Below, in pieces: positions 29,136-38,644 of a stretch of 58,723 nucleotides of DNA. Source of the DNA: Leptolyngbyaceae cyanobacterium M33_DOE_097 (GTDB taxonomy: Bacteria; Cyanobacteriota; Cyanobacteriia; Leptolyngbyales; Leptolyngbyaceae); the NCBI GenBank assembly GCA_015296075.1, contig DVDV01000200.1, positions 1-58,723 of the forward strand, in the 5' to 3' direction. A model generated the notes under the pieces. It worked only from the letters and a program-made list of their open reading frames with translations, was not told the origin of the DNA and did no database searches. A program made the translations under genes and the position numbers. Each line of letters starts with the position of its first letter. The stretch's first letter is position 1.

Positions 29136-29720
29136 CTAGGCGATCGGGTTGTTGCTGGTTAACAAGCCATTGGTGGCCGCTTGAGCCGGAGGATTGTCGG
29201 CCACCCAGGTGTAATAGTCAGTCAGCAAGTGGTGCATTAACCGTTGCTTGATTGTGAGCAGCACACTCTTTAGCAAACTGTTGCCCGTTGTTTCGAGAAA
29301 AGCTCGTGGCGTTAAACGCATCGCTGGAGGAATTTCGACTGCAACCGCTAAATCAGCTCGACCTTTTAACAAGGTTTGCGACTGGTGCGACATAGGCTGT
29401 AGCTTACCGACGAGATCAAGAGAAAACCGCTGATTTACGTACTGAAACCCGCGAATTTCACAACCTGTCGAGCGAATTTCAATCGTGCCGTCAGGTTCTG
29501 CCCAAACGCGCATATCCACAATTGGTTGCAAGCTCAGCATCATAAAGGCGATCGGGCGCATTTTCAGGCGATACAAATCACCCCCCATTGCCTCAATCTG
29601 GCTGCTGTGTGCCAGCGCATTCACAACTCGGCGCGGCTGCCGCAAGTAGTGTTGAATCGGAACGGGCTGTTCCGCAACGGAAATTTCGACAATTTGGCAA
29701 GCGTGAAAGCGGAGTTCCAT
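29136..29720 (-). CDS. DUF1997 family protein
   Basis: A 194-residue protein of the DUF1997 family, found in cyanobacteria and plant plastids. Recognisable parts are HYLRQPRRVVNAL near the N-terminus, YRLKMRPIAFMMLSLQPIVDMRVW in the middle, and a hydrophobic LPxxL-like region ending HHLLTDYYTWV. The pattern of strands and a C-terminal helix suggests a SRPBCC-like lipid or ligand binding fold, but that is inference. No signal peptide is present. It stands alone on the minus strand, 350 bp downstream of the M41-like gene. Confidence 0.82.
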   Translation of the reverse strand: MELRFHACQIVEISVAEQPVPIQHYLRQPRRVVNALAHSSQIEAMGGDLYRLKMRPIAFMMLSLQPIVDMRVWAEPDGTIEIRSTGCEIRGFQYVNQRFSLDLVGKLQPMSHQSQTLLKGRADLAVAVEIPPAMRLTPRAFLETTGNSLLKSVLLTIKQRLMHHLLTDYYTWVADNPPAQAATNGLLTSNNPIA

Positions 29721-29913
29721 AGATGTGGGGAAAAATGCTGAGCAAAAAAAATGGTTTTCAACAGACTGTCATAAATCTGCGTACCTTTGACAGTCTTCTG
29801 AAAAACTTCTTAACGATATTCTAATAAAATCTCAGCATTTTTTCTGAGTTATCAGGAAAACAATCCTAGAGGAAGGTTTCTAAATAGGCTAATACACTGG
29901 ATTCAGCGCCTAA

Positions 29914-29943
29914 AAATCCTAGAAATTCAAGGATCTAGGATTT
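29914..29943 (-). terminator. 10-bp perfect hairpin, probable terminator of the dprA/M41 unit
   Basis: AAATCCTAGA (29914-29923) and TCTAGGATTT (29934-29943) are exact complements. Read on the minus strand the stem is followed by further T residues, as expected for termination of the M41-like gene, whose stop lies at 30071. Confidence 0.55.
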
Positions 29944-30070
29944 CCGAAGTCTGCGATCCTAAGCAGAAGTACTGAAGCGATCGCAATCCTGCCTGATTGC
30001 GAAGTAGTTTCCTGGTCAACTCTTCACAACACCGCTCTCACTTCATCAATTGCCCAAGGCTCCTGGAATT

Positions 30071-30763
30071 CTACAGGTTAGCTGCAGCGATCGCTTGCTC
30101 GACCTGAACCACACAGTCACTTACCGGAAGTCGTTGTTGTAGGGCATTGACCAGCACATCGTAGGCTGACTGATTGACCTCCAGCAGCGTTTTAGCCCGA
30201 AGGATAGCTAAACGTTCTTTTTGCTCGCACTCTTGCGGCGAAATACCCAGTTGAATCAGAACACCCCGCAACTTATTGCGGTCATCTGCCCCCCCTTCCA
30301 CATTGCCATAGGTCAGCTTTTCGGCGGCGATGCCCGCCATCCAAACTGTGCAAAAGCGATCGAGCATTTGTCCCGACAATTTGCCAGATTGCAGCTCTGC
30401 CTCTAACTCAGTTGTGTCAAACCGCACTCCTCCCTGACCTGCATGCCCCTGCTTCAGAGCCTCCCAGGCCGTCAGCGCGTAGCCCGTAACCGGAATGTTG
30501 AGTTGCTCTGCCGCGAGAAAGTGTCCGGCTTCGTGGTGAATCACGCGATCGCGATGCTGGCTTGAAAAACCCGCCAGAAAATCTAGCACCAGCGATGCAC
30601 CTTGCCCCTTCCACTGAAAGCTGTCGAGCGTGGCGATGCTCAGAAAACCAAAGGTCGCGATCGCAGGAATGGCCGGCGATAAGTTCACGAGCGGCCCCAA
30701 AAGGCTCGTCATCGTCACTAGAAAGATCGAGATTGCAACCAGATTCAGAGAAAGTTGAGACAT
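30071..30763 (-). CDS. M41-like membrane zinc protease lacking an AAA domain
   Basis: A 230-residue protein. Two hydrophobic segments at residues 8-30 and 33-45 would place it in the membrane. The HHEAGHFLAAEQL segment holds the HEXXH zinc motif of FtsH-type M41 proteases, and GGADDRNKL supplies the likely third acidic ligand. There is no ATPase domain, so it cannot unfold substrates like FtsH. Such stand-alone M41-like proteins occur in cyanobacteria and plants, some perhaps acting with or regulating FtsH. It follows dprA by 49 bp on the same strand and may be cotranscribed with it. Substrate unknown. Confidence 0.82.
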   Translation of the reverse strand: MSQLSLNLVAISIFLVTMTSLLGPLVNLSPAIPAIATFGFLSIATLDSFQWKGQGASLVLDFLAGFSSQHRDRVIHHEAGHFLAAEQLNIPVTGYALTAWEALKQGHAGQGGVRFDTTELEAELQSGKLSGQMLDRFCTVWMAGIAAEKLTYGNVEGGADDRNKLRGVLIQLGISPQECEQKERLAILRAKTLLEVNQSAYDVLVNALQQRLPVSDCVVQVEQAIAAANL

Positions 30764-30812
30764 GGAAGCCAGGAAGAACGCAACAGACAGTCGCAGTCAT
30801 GAAAAACTGTTA

Positions 30813-31964
30813 CTAAACTTTACGATAAAGCATTCCCGGCAGTTGAGCCACTATCTCTAGTAATTCGAGCTGAAGTAACTCAGCCGATAAGATGCTAGCC
30901 GCCAGCTCTGTCTGCTGCACCAAGCGATCAAACGAAACAGCTTCACCCGTTGGAGCCAGCTTGCTGAGCGCCAAAAGAATGTGCTGCTGCTGAGGTGTAA
31001 GCGGGGGCTGGGGAGGCTGGGGTTCCACAGGTTTTGGAAACGGAAGCTCCATTTGGGGCAGCGTACCCAAAAGTTCGAGGAGATGATTTTTGCCCAAAAT
31101 CACCTGTGCCCCCTGGTTGAGCAACGCCAGACAACCATGCGATTGGGGATTATCTAAACTGCCAGGCAAAACGTAAACATCGCGACCATACTCCGCTGCC
31201 ATGTGAGCCGTGATCAGTGCGCCAGAACGGGCCGGGGCTTCCATCACAATGACCGCACGACACAACCCAGCAATGATGCGGTTCCGCCGGGGAAAGTTGG
31301 GCCGATCCGGCTTTGTTCCAGCCGGATACTCACTCAAAGCCAAACCACTTTCAACCAAACGGTGATATAGCTGCCGATTCTGATAGGGGTAGGTGATATC
31401 AAGCCCTGTGCCTAAAACGGCGATCGTTCGTCCTCTGTTTTGCAGGCAGGTGCGGTGAGCATCGGTATCAATCCCTTCTGCTAAACCCGAAACAATCGAA
31501 AACCCCTGCCCAATCAACGCTTCCGTGAGCCATTCAGTCCACTTATGTCCATAGTCTGACGGGGCACGTGTGCCAACAATGCCAATCATCGGCTGTATTC
31601 CCTGGTTTTCAGCCAGGTCTACTTTGCCACGGTAGTAGAGCGTGGCAGGTGGGTCAAAAATCTCGTGCAGCAGTTGGGGATAGTCCGAATCGGCAGGCGT
31701 CCAAAAATGGGGATTTGCTTGCTCGTGCTTTTCTAGCAGGGCGATCGCATCCATTTTTGCGTGGGCATTTGCGATCGCGTCTGCCAGTTGTAAGCCAATG
31801 CCATCCACCGCTAACCAATCAGCAGGACTTGCCTGCCAAGCGGTTTTGAGATCACCAAAAAACTCACGCAAACGCCGCAATGTAATCGGGCCAACCCCAT
31901 CGATTTGCGACCAGGCCAACCAGTAAGCCCGTTCAGAAGACCTGTTATTTTCTAAATGCACCAA
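30813..31964 (-). CDS. dprA: DNA-processing protein DprA
   Basis: DprA protects incoming single-stranded DNA during natural transformation and loads RecA onto it. The 383-residue protein has an N-terminal SAM/HhH-like region (QIDGVGPITLRRLREFFG), a Rossmann domain (IGIVGTRAPSDYGHKWTEWL, FSIVSGLAEGIDTDAHR, NRIIAGLCRAVIVMEAPARSGALITAH), a Pro-rich linker and a C-terminal winged-helix-like domain. The start appears to be TTG at 31964 or the adjacent GTG; no Shine-Dalgarno decides. The M41-like gene follows closely. A ComEA-like gene elsewhere in the window fits with transformation capability. Confidence 0.95.
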   Translation of the reverse strand: MVHLENNRSSERAYWLAWSQIDGVGPITLRRLREFFGDLKTAWQASPADWLAVDGIGLQLADAIANAHAKMDAIALLEKHEQANPHFWTPADSDYPQLLHEIFDPPATLYYRGKVDLAENQGIQPMIGIVGTRAPSDYGHKWTEWLTEALIGQGFSIVSGLAEGIDTDAHRTCLQNRGRTIAVLGTGLDITYPYQNRQLYHRLVESGLALSEYPAGTKPDRPNFPRRNRIIAGLCRAVIVMEAPARSGALITAHMAAEYGRDVYVLPGSLDNPQSHGCLALLNQGAQVILGKNHLLELLGTLPQMELPFPKPVEPQPPQPPLTPQQQHILLALSKLAPTGEAVSFDRLVQQTELAASILSAELLQLELLEIVAQLPGMLYRKV

Positions 31965-32125
31965 TTCAATCGCCTAATTCAAAGTAGAGAGGCGATCTGT
32001 TGAAGCTTGCGATCGCCCCTGTTTAGAGAATGCCCATTTACAGGGTAAGGACGATTCACCAGAGTAAATTTACATTTAGGCGCAAAAAAACCTGCACTGA
32101 ACCCATCTGATGATAGGCTAATACC

Positions 32126-35100
32126 TCAATCAGCTTCTCCAATCAGCGTAAATGCCGCCCAGTCGCGCGGTTTGGGATACTGCTGCTGAGTGGATAGCAT
32201 GGCTTGCCGCAGGGCTTGTGCCTTATCAGGATTTTGCTGCAAGTTCTTGTAAAACTGCACCATCAAAGCAGAGGTTGGGGCATCCGGCACAGCCCAGAGC
32301 GACACAACCATGCTAGGTACGCCAGCGGTGATGAACGATCGCGATAGACCAATCACCCCATCTTCAGTGATTTTGCCACGTCCTGTATCGCAAGCACTCA
32401 GCACCACCAGGTCAGCCGCCAACTTGAGATCCAAAATTTCGTCAGCTTTAAGCAGGCCCGAATCTTTGCCATCGGGAGAGAGCGCGATCGCACCGGGCAC
32501 CCCGTAGTCCTTCCGGTCATCGAGCAAGCCATGTGTCGCCAGGTGAATGATCGGAGCCTGCGAGACTTGTTTCAACACGTTTGCCTTAGTTGCCGTCTCA
32601 CCCAGCATTGGTTGGGTTTTGAATAAACTAGCGGTCGCGCGGGCTTCATTCTCAGCACCCGGTAAAGGAGCAAGCTGCACCGGAGGCGCACCCGGATCAA
32701 GCACAACCTTTGGCATTACAGGATTACCGACAATCAAAGGCGCACCTGATTGAGGTGGGCGGTTTCCCTGTTGTTTTGTTAAGCCTAAAACCTGGATCGA
32801 GGGCGCAGTGAGAATGGTGTGTTTCTCAATTAAGTAGGTGCCCTCTTCATCCTGTAAGGCGGCAAACGGCACCAAAAACAACGCAGCCTGCGGTAAGAAA
32901 ATAACGCGCTCTTCTGGCTTTTTGGGCAACAAATCAGCAATCGGTTGAATCAGCATCTGATGCAGTTGCTTCAGCTCTGACCCATCGCTTTCTTCAGGTG
33001 CCGGAGCAGACTCCGTTCCAACCACAGCCAACCCTCGCACCCCGATGTCATCTCGGGTGAGACGCACGAGACTATCGAGCGATCGCTTCTGCTTCACCAA
33101 CTCTGCCAAACTCACCTGGCGAAACGTCACCGTCCCCGTCGGAGAAACCACCCAAATTAGAATTTGAGTGGCAAGCTGCCGTTCGCGATCGCTGGGAAAC
33201 GGCTGCATATCCTCGTAAATCACCGAATATTCCACCAGGGTTGCCCGATGCTCTTTCGCAATCTGCCGAATTTGGGCTAACGTCAGCGGTTCTACAGGGA
33301 TAGGTTTTGTCTGGTTTGACAAGCGACGCGCCAATAACTCAACAAACGCCCGCGCCCGTGCCCGCTCGGCAACCTCAAGGGCTGCATCTGATTTTTGCTG
33401 AGCGATCAACGCTTGCTGTAACAGGCGATAGGTGCTGGCTTGCTCATCAAACAGCGAAATCTTGTTGATGTCGTTGCTGCCCAAATCAGACCGAATCGCC
33501 TCCTGCACCGCGATCGCCTGACGTAATATTTGCTCAGCCTGAGCCGCCTTGTTATCTGCCAGATACACCTTACCCATTGCCTTTAAGGTGAGACTTTCAG
33601 CCCGGCGATCGCCCGCTTTGCGGCTTAACGTGACCCCCTGCTTGAAATACTCCAACGCCTGAGCCGACTGTTTTTGACTATAGGCAATTAGCCCTAAATT
33701 CGTGAGAATGCCAACTTCTGCGGGTACATCACCAATTTCACGCGCCAGTTTCAAGCCCTGCACATGGTAAGGATCCGCTTCGGCAAACTGCCCTAACTCG
33801 GCGTAAGAACGGCCCAAGTTGCCGAGAATGGTGGCTTCGACATTGCGATCGCCCACTTCACGCGTAATCTTTAAAGCCTGCTTGTAATACTCAATCGCCT
33901 TGGACTGCTGATCTTCAAAAGAGTAGACGGTGCCAATGTTAGACAACGCATTCACCATTTGAGGACGATTACCAGCCGCTTTTGTCAAAGCTAAAACTTG
34001 CTCGTAATACTCAAGCGCTTGCTGACGCTGCCGTAAATAGGTGTAAACCGTACCAACATTATTCAAAACCGTAGCTTCTAACGTGGTTTCGCGTTGGGCA
34101 CGGGTACTTTTGAGCGCCAGGTCAAAATACTCTAGCGCCTGCTGATATTGCCCAATATTGCTGTAAACCAAACCGATATTGTTAAGCGATTTTGCCTCGC
34201 CAGATCGGTTCTCCGTCGATCGCGATAGTTCTAGCCCCTGCTGATAAAACTGCATCGCCAGTGGGTAGTTGCCCAAATCGTTGTACACGCTACCCATGTT
34301 GTTGATCGCGATCGCCTTGCTGCTCAGATCCCCCATCTGATCAAACAGCTTGACTACTTGCTGGTAAATTTCCAGAGCCTTTTGCTTTTCGCCAGTGCGG
34401 TTATAGTCAGTCCCCAAACTCAACAAAATCGCCGCTTCAATCCGCAAACTCCCCGCGTCAGACGGCACCGCTTTGATCACCTTCAACGCCTGCGTGCTGT
34501 AAGAAATTGCCTGCTGCCGTTCACCTAGCTCCGAGTAGGCGGTTGCGAGAGCCAACAATCCAGCGGCTTCAAAGGATGGGTTTTGCAGTTGACGGGCTAA
34601 ATTTATGGCTGTCTCAAACTCCGCGATCGCCTGTTGCTGGGCGGCGGCTGTGCCCTGCTGTTGAATGCTTTGCCCCCGTTTCATCGATTGCCAGTATTGG
34701 TCTTGAGGGTTACTGGCTGACGCAACCTGGAGTTGATCGCGTTGCTTTTGGTAAGCTTGCGCTTTTTCCGTGTTACCCAATCGCTGATGTAACAAGACCA
34801 GTGCATCTAGTGCTTTTGCGACCTTCTCAGTATCTGGAATTTCCTTAGCTACAATTACCGATTGCTCCCAACGGGCGATCGCGGCTTCAAACTCAGCATT
34901 GTTCGCCAACGCATTTGCCAGCGTGCTGAGAGCGTCATACTGCTTGATGTGATCACCCAGTGCCTCAGCCAGTTTGAGGCTGCGCTCTAAATACGCGTTT
35001 CCTTTTTGAAAGTTGCCAGTGCTGGTGCGCAAAATGCCTAAAAAGTAGAGCGAAAACCATTGCCCGTTGCGATCGCCCAGGTCTTCATAAATTTTCAGCG

Positions 35101-35305
35101 CCTTTAGCAAAGCTTCTTCTGACGCGTCAAACTGGCTATTTTGAAAGAGGCTTACCCCATCTTGGATTAATTTCAGCGCTTCTTCACTCGGAGAAGTGGC
35201 CGTTTGAGCCTGAGCCACCGATCCCCCCGCATTAAATGAGCCTAGGCTTGCTCCCATCAGAGTGCCGACCAGTGCTAAGGCAACCCCTCGCTGCTTCCAT
35301 TGCAT
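32126..35305 (-). CDS. CHAT domain protease-like protein with TPR array
   Basis: A 1059-residue protein. Residues 1-35 form a signal peptide (GVALALVGTLMGASLG, cut after AQAQ), so it is probably exported or lumenal. Residues 40-620 contain at least ten tetratricopeptide repeats of the kind AIAINNMGSVYNDLGNYPLA. The C-terminal 300 residues are a CHAT (caspase-like) domain with the catalytic dyad in IIHLATHGLLDD and VVLSACDTGRG. CHAT enzymes include separase-like and Craspase-type peptidases. The upstream FHA-cyclase ends only 29 bp before it, so one operon is likely. Its substrate is unknown; the family is expanded in filamentous cyanobacteria. Confidence 0.93.
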   Translation of the reverse strand: MQWKQRGVALALVGTLMGASLGSFNAGGSVAQAQTATSPSEEALKLIQDGVSLFQNSQFDASEEALLKALKIYEDLGDRNGQWFSLYFLGILRTSTGNFQKGNAYLERSLKLAEALGDHIKQYDALSTLANALANNAEFEAAIARWEQSVIVAKEIPDTEKVAKALDALVLLHQRLGNTEKAQAYQKQRDQLQVASASNPQDQYWQSMKRGQSIQQQGTAAAQQQAIAEFETAINLARQLQNPSFEAAGLLALATAYSELGERQQAISYSTQALKVIKAVPSDAGSLRIEAAILLSLGTDYNRTGEKQKALEIYQQVVKLFDQMGDLSSKAIAINNMGSVYNDLGNYPLAMQFYQQGLELSRSTENRSGEAKSLNNIGLVYSNIGQYQQALEYFDLALKSTRAQRETTLEATVLNNVGTVYTYLRQRQQALEYYEQVLALTKAAGNRPQMVNALSNIGTVYSFEDQQSKAIEYYKQALKITREVGDRNVEATILGNLGRSYAELGQFAEADPYHVQGLKLAREIGDVPAEVGILTNLGLIAYSQKQSAQALEYFKQGVTLSRKAGDRRAESLTLKAMGKVYLADNKAAQAEQILRQAIAVQEAIRSDLGSNDINKISLFDEQASTYRLLQQALIAQQKSDAALEVAERARARAFVELLARRLSNQTKPIPVEPLTLAQIRQIAKEHRATLVEYSVIYEDMQPFPSDRERQLATQILIWVVSPTGTVTFRQVSLAELVKQKRSLDSLVRLTRDDIGVRGLAVVGTESAPAPEESDGSELKQLHQMLIQPIADLLPKKPEERVIFLPQAALFLVPFAALQDEEGTYLIEKHTILTAPSIQVLGLTKQQGNRPPQSGAPLIVGNPVMPKVVLDPGAPPVQLAPLPGAENEARATASLFKTQPMLGETATKANVLKQVSQAPIIHLATHGLLDDRKDYGVPGAIALSPDGKDSGLLKADEILDLKLAADLVVLSACDTGRGKITEDGVIGLSRSFITAGVPSMVVSLWAVPDAPTSALMVQFYKNLQQNPDKAQALRQAMLSTQQQYPKPRDWAAFTLIGEAD

Positions 35306-35334
35306 CGCTCGTATCCCACAACGCTTGCCAGATC

Positions 35335-36324
35335 TTACTCCTTCGCCCTTCGTTGTAAAAAGATATTCAGATCGGCAAACGTACAGGCATAGGTGACTGT
35401 CGGAACTTCGTAGCCCTTAAGGTGAACTGTAAACTGCTTAAACATCGCAGTGGTGTCGTCACTTCCCAACGCGGTGAGCAGGTGCTTATGGGTCATCTCG
35501 CCGATCGCCACATCCAGCCCAATCTGCTTCGTTGAAGTCTCTAACCGAAAGGCGGCATTCACCGTGTCACCTAGGGCTGTGTAATCGGGGCGATCGCTGC
35601 TACCTGCATTGCCCACCATCGCATAGCCGGTATTTACCCCAGCCCCAATTCTGAGCGGAAACGGCAGCGGATAAAGGTTGTACAAATCGGTCGTCATCTT
35701 GTGCAGGGCACTCAACGCTTTGAAGATTTGTGACATCTCCTTCGGTTGAATCTCTTGGGTGCCGTGGATCCACACAGCCATCACCGCATCGCCAATATAC
35801 TTATCGACCCAGCTCCCATGCTCTCGAATAATTTCCCCGGCATGGCGAAACCAGGTGCCAATCATTTCTGAAAGCACCTTTTCATCCATCTGGCGGGTCA
35901 GACCTGTAAAGTTGCGAATATCAATAACCAGCACAGAGATTAAACGACGGACATGCAGAGCAGCCGTCGCTGTAAAATCTTTATCTTCATTTGCCGAACT
36001 CGCCACCGAATTGGGCGCGGGACAGTAAAACTCAACCTCAGTTTGCCCAAACGTCAGGTGATCGCCATTCCGCAACGTCACCGGGATACTCACTCGTCGC
36101 CCATTTACAAACGAGCCATTTCGACTGCCTAGATCAATCAAGTAAAAGTCACCCGTATCCATGCACTGCAACATGGCATGGTTACGCGAAATCCAGCGGT
36201 CTGACAGCACAACATTGTTATCTTCACTGCGACCAATCGTCCAGCAGTTGGTACCTGTTAACGGCACCTGATTAGTGCCCGTTTCCGTTCTTAGGATCAA
36301 ATGGGGGACAGATTGCACAATCAC
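35335..36324 (-). CDS. Class III adenylate/guanylate cyclase with FHA domain
   Basis: A 329-residue signalling enzyme. Residues 20-100 are an FHA phosphothreonine-binding domain (G31-R32, S46-R47-N48-H49, N69-G70). Residues 128-300 are a class III nucleotide cyclase domain with both metal aspartates (D135 in VIDIRNF, D179 in KYIGDA), purine-contacting K175, and N256 and R260 of the transition-state set. Threonine at 249 in DYTALGD replaces the usual aspartate, the class IIIb pattern linked to bicarbonate-responsive adenylate cyclases. It begins with GTG and is followed after 29 bp by the CHAT/TPR gene. It probably makes cAMP when docked to a kinase-modified partner. Confidence 0.93.
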   Translation of the reverse strand: MIVQSVPHLILRTETGTNQVPLTGTNCWTIGRSEDNNVVLSDRWISRNHAMLQCMDTGDFYLIDLGSRNGSFVNGRRVSIPVTLRNGDHLTFGQTEVEFYCPAPNSVASSANEDKDFTATAALHVRRLISVLVIDIRNFTGLTRQMDEKVLSEMIGTWFRHAGEIIREHGSWVDKYIGDAVMAVWIHGTQEIQPKEMSQIFKALSALHKMTTDLYNLYPLPFPLRIGAGVNTGYAMVGNAGSSDRPDYTALGDTVNAAFRLETSTKQIGLDVAIGEMTHKHLLTALGSDDTTAMFKQFTVHLKGYEVPTVTYACTFADLNIFLQRRAKE

Positions 36325-36534
36325 AAAGTTTTGGGCTGATAACTGGAAAAACGATAACTATCCCTATGATGCACTCTGACATAGGTTATTGCTACGCCAG
36401 TGTAAATTCCTGCTAAAGATCTCAGCAATTATATTCAAGCGATTGCAAAGCCTGTTTGAAATCCCACAGATGTGTGAACTTCTCACAAGCATTTTTCGCT
36501 TGCTGATCATCTATACACAGCCAAAGCGGGATTG

Positions 36535-37272
36535 TCAGGCAAAAGCTGCCACTAACCAAAATAAACCGTCCACCAAAATTGTGCTGACAACCGCCCCACT
36601 AAATGCCCACCAGTGAGGTTTACGTCCCTGCAAAGCAAAAACACTGACAGCCAACAGCAGCAGTGCCAGTGAAATTGCGCATGTCAGACCCCAGGGTGTG
36701 TAGATTTGCCCCAAAGCAACATGCAAGATAGAGGAAGCTAGCTCCTGATCGACCCGCATTAAGCTGCGCCAGTAGGGCATTAAACGAGTCAGATAAAAGT
36801 AAACATCAGTAACAACTGTGCCAAACAGAGAGCCAACAAAAAAGAAATTACCTAACAGACTACGCCCACGCCAGATGCTCCACAGGGCAAAAGGTAAACC
36901 GATCGCCTCCATTGGCAAGTGCAAGATCGGCTCCCACCGAAACCAGCCCCAATAGATTGAGCCAGCCAGCCAAGTCCACGCAAACCCTTCTAACAGATCC
37001 CCCCAGTGGGCAAACCTATCACCCTGCTGCCAACGATAGCTCAACCAAAACAACACCGGAGTCAGCAGCAAACTGACCCAGGGGTAAAAGCGCACAAGGG
37101 GAGCCTGAATAAAAACTGGCACCGAAACCAGGAAAATAGCGGCAAAAAACATCGTCAGAGAAAAGGCGACAGCAGATCGAGGCGTTACTGCGGCAACCAG
37201 ACGACGAACCCCATCCTCACCAGTAGCAGGAGGACTAACAGTATCTAAAGCAGAGCGAGTGTAGACGACCAA
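36535..37272 (-). CDS. DUF3120 membrane protein
   Basis: A 245-residue integral membrane protein with about six or seven hydrophobic helices, beginning AVAFSLTMFFAAIFLVSVP and ending GAVVSTILVDGLFWLVAAF. It matches what I know as DUF3120, a family confined to cyanobacteria, with conserved WRGRSLLGNFFFVGSLFGT and VDQELASSILHVALGQIYTPWG loops. No function is established; some members lie near photosynthesis or cobalamin genes. The start at 37272 is TTG without a clear ribosome binding site, so the true start may be slightly downstream. Confidence 0.8.
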   Translation of the reverse strand: MVVYTRSALDTVSPPATGEDGVRRLVAAVTPRSAVAFSLTMFFAAIFLVSVPVFIQAPLVRFYPWVSLLLTPVLFWLSYRWQQGDRFAHWGDLLEGFAWTWLAGSIYWGWFRWEPILHLPMEAIGLPFALWSIWRGRSLLGNFFFVGSLFGTVVTDVYFYLTRLMPYWRSLMRVDQELASSILHVALGQIYTPWGLTCAISLALLLLAVSVFALQGRKPHWWAFSGAVVSTILVDGLFWLVAAFA

Positions 37273-37625
37273 GGTGAGGAACCAAAGAATTGCTTATGCT
37301 TTTCATTTTATTTACTTTATTTAACATATCACAAATTCTCTTGGATGCCCAGGGGGGGGATAAGGAGATAACACTCGTCCCGCCAGACCAACCAGCCCTG
37401 ATCATAGGTGGGAATTGAGGAAACACTTGCTTTTTAAGTTTAATTTCAGGCTAGAGCATCGAAATGCCTGACTAAAACCCAAATTAGAGAGTTGCATTTA
37501 TTGACATTTAATGAACCTTCATACTTTTTACTTGGCAGTGACAACAAGTCCCTTTAGAGTTGGATGAGCATACAGGCTGCCCTTCATTCGGCAGCTATTT
37601 AAAGAGCGTGGCTTGGAGTAAGTGA
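37273..37625. other. Divergent promoter region, no gene
   Basis: About 350 bp between divergent DUF3120 and uppP genes. A GGGGGGGG tract lies near 37352-37359. Nothing else is recognised. Confidence 0.5.
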
Positions 37626-38534
37626 ATGATTGAGGCGGGGTTATCTGGTAGTCATCTAGGGCTAGCGTTTGGGGCAACAGTAAATTACTCCTTAGCCGTT
37701 GCGACTTCAGCTGAAGCACCGAGTCTGATCGCAAGCCTGTTTCAGGCGATCGTGTTGGGTTTAGTTCAAGGCATTACAGAGTTTCTACCAATCAGCAGCA
37801 CGGCTCACCTCATCATTTTTCGGGATATTTTTGGCTGGTCACAGCAAAAGTATTTTGTCGATGCAATTCAGTTTGGCAGCGTCATCGCGGTGATCTTGTA
37901 CTTCTGGAAAGACATTCGCACTGTGCTAACTGGGGGTTGGCAAGCGTTTCAAGCGAAAGATTGGGCGCGAGAAGAGTGGAAGATTTTAGTTGGCATTGCG
38001 GTTGGTACAATCCCCGCTTTGGGTCTGGGCTATATCTTCAAAGATGCGATTACAGAAAGTCCTATCGTGATTGCGATCGCCTCAATTGTGATGGCCCTCT
38101 TACTTGGCCTCGCCGAAAAAATTGGCACCCGCAAACGTGATTTCAATGATTTAGAGATTAAAGATGGCTTTTTGGTGGGCTTGGGGCAAAGTTTAGCTTT
38201 GATTCCGGGAGTTTCTCGCTCTGGCTCAACCCTGACAACCGCCCTCTTTTTGGGACTAGAACGTGCCCCAGCCGCTCGTTTTTCGTTTTTACTGGGCATC
38301 CCTACATTGACGATCGCCACCCTATTTCAGGCTCGCAAAGCCTTTACCAACATTGACAGCATTTTGGCGCTCCTAGCAGGGATTGTGTCTGCCTTTATTT
38401 TTTCGTACTTAGCGATCGCCTGGTTGCTGCGCTACCTCCAACGTAAGAGCACCTGGGTCTTTGTCTGGTATCGCCTCGCTTTGGGTGTGGCAATTTTATT
38501 GGCGGTTGCCACCAATTTCTGGAAAGTCACTTAG
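37626..38534 (+). CDS. uppP: Undecaprenyl-diphosphate phosphatase
   Basis: UppP (BacA) dephosphorylates undecaprenyl pyrophosphate, recycling the lipid carrier for peptidoglycan and other envelope glycans; it also confers bacitracin tolerance. The 302-residue membrane protein shows LGLVQGITEFLPISSTAHL with the conserved glutamates, and the GLGQSLALIPGVSRSGSTLT motif with catalytic arginine. About 25-30 extra residues at the N-terminus form a hydrophobic leader-like stretch. GGAG lies seven bases before the ATG at 37626. The gene stands alone. Confidence 0.95.
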   Translation: MIEAGLSGSHLGLAFGATVNYSLAVATSAEAPSLIASLFQAIVLGLVQGITEFLPISSTAHLIIFRDIFGWSQQKYFVDAIQFGSVIAVILYFWKDIRTVLTGGWQAFQAKDWAREEWKILVGIAVGTIPALGLGYIFKDAITESPIVIAIASIVMALLLGLAEKIGTRKRDFNDLEIKDGFLVGLGQSLALIPGVSRSGSTLTTALFLGLERAPAARFSFLLGIPTLTIATLFQARKAFTNIDSILALLAGIVSAFIFSYLAIAWLLRYLQRKSTWVFVWYRLALGVAILLAVATNFWKVT

Positions 38535-38606
38535 ATCCAGAATCGGCAGTGATAATAGAAGAAAAGCGGTTTGCCTTGCTTGAATTTTGGGTGTTGCTGA
38601 TTGGGC

Positions 38607-38644
38607 GTATGAATTCTGTAAGGGCGTTTCGCGAAAAGCCCCTA
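38607..38644. repeat. REP-like palindromic repeat, copy 1
   Basis: This 38-bp unit begins GTATGAATTCTGTAAGGGCG and ends in a GC-rich hairpin. It matches the reverse complement of 40515-40552 at 35 of 38 positions. Two of the three differences are a compensatory pair in the hairpin stem (T/A versus C/G). It lies upstream of the radical SAM gene. Confidence 0.8.
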
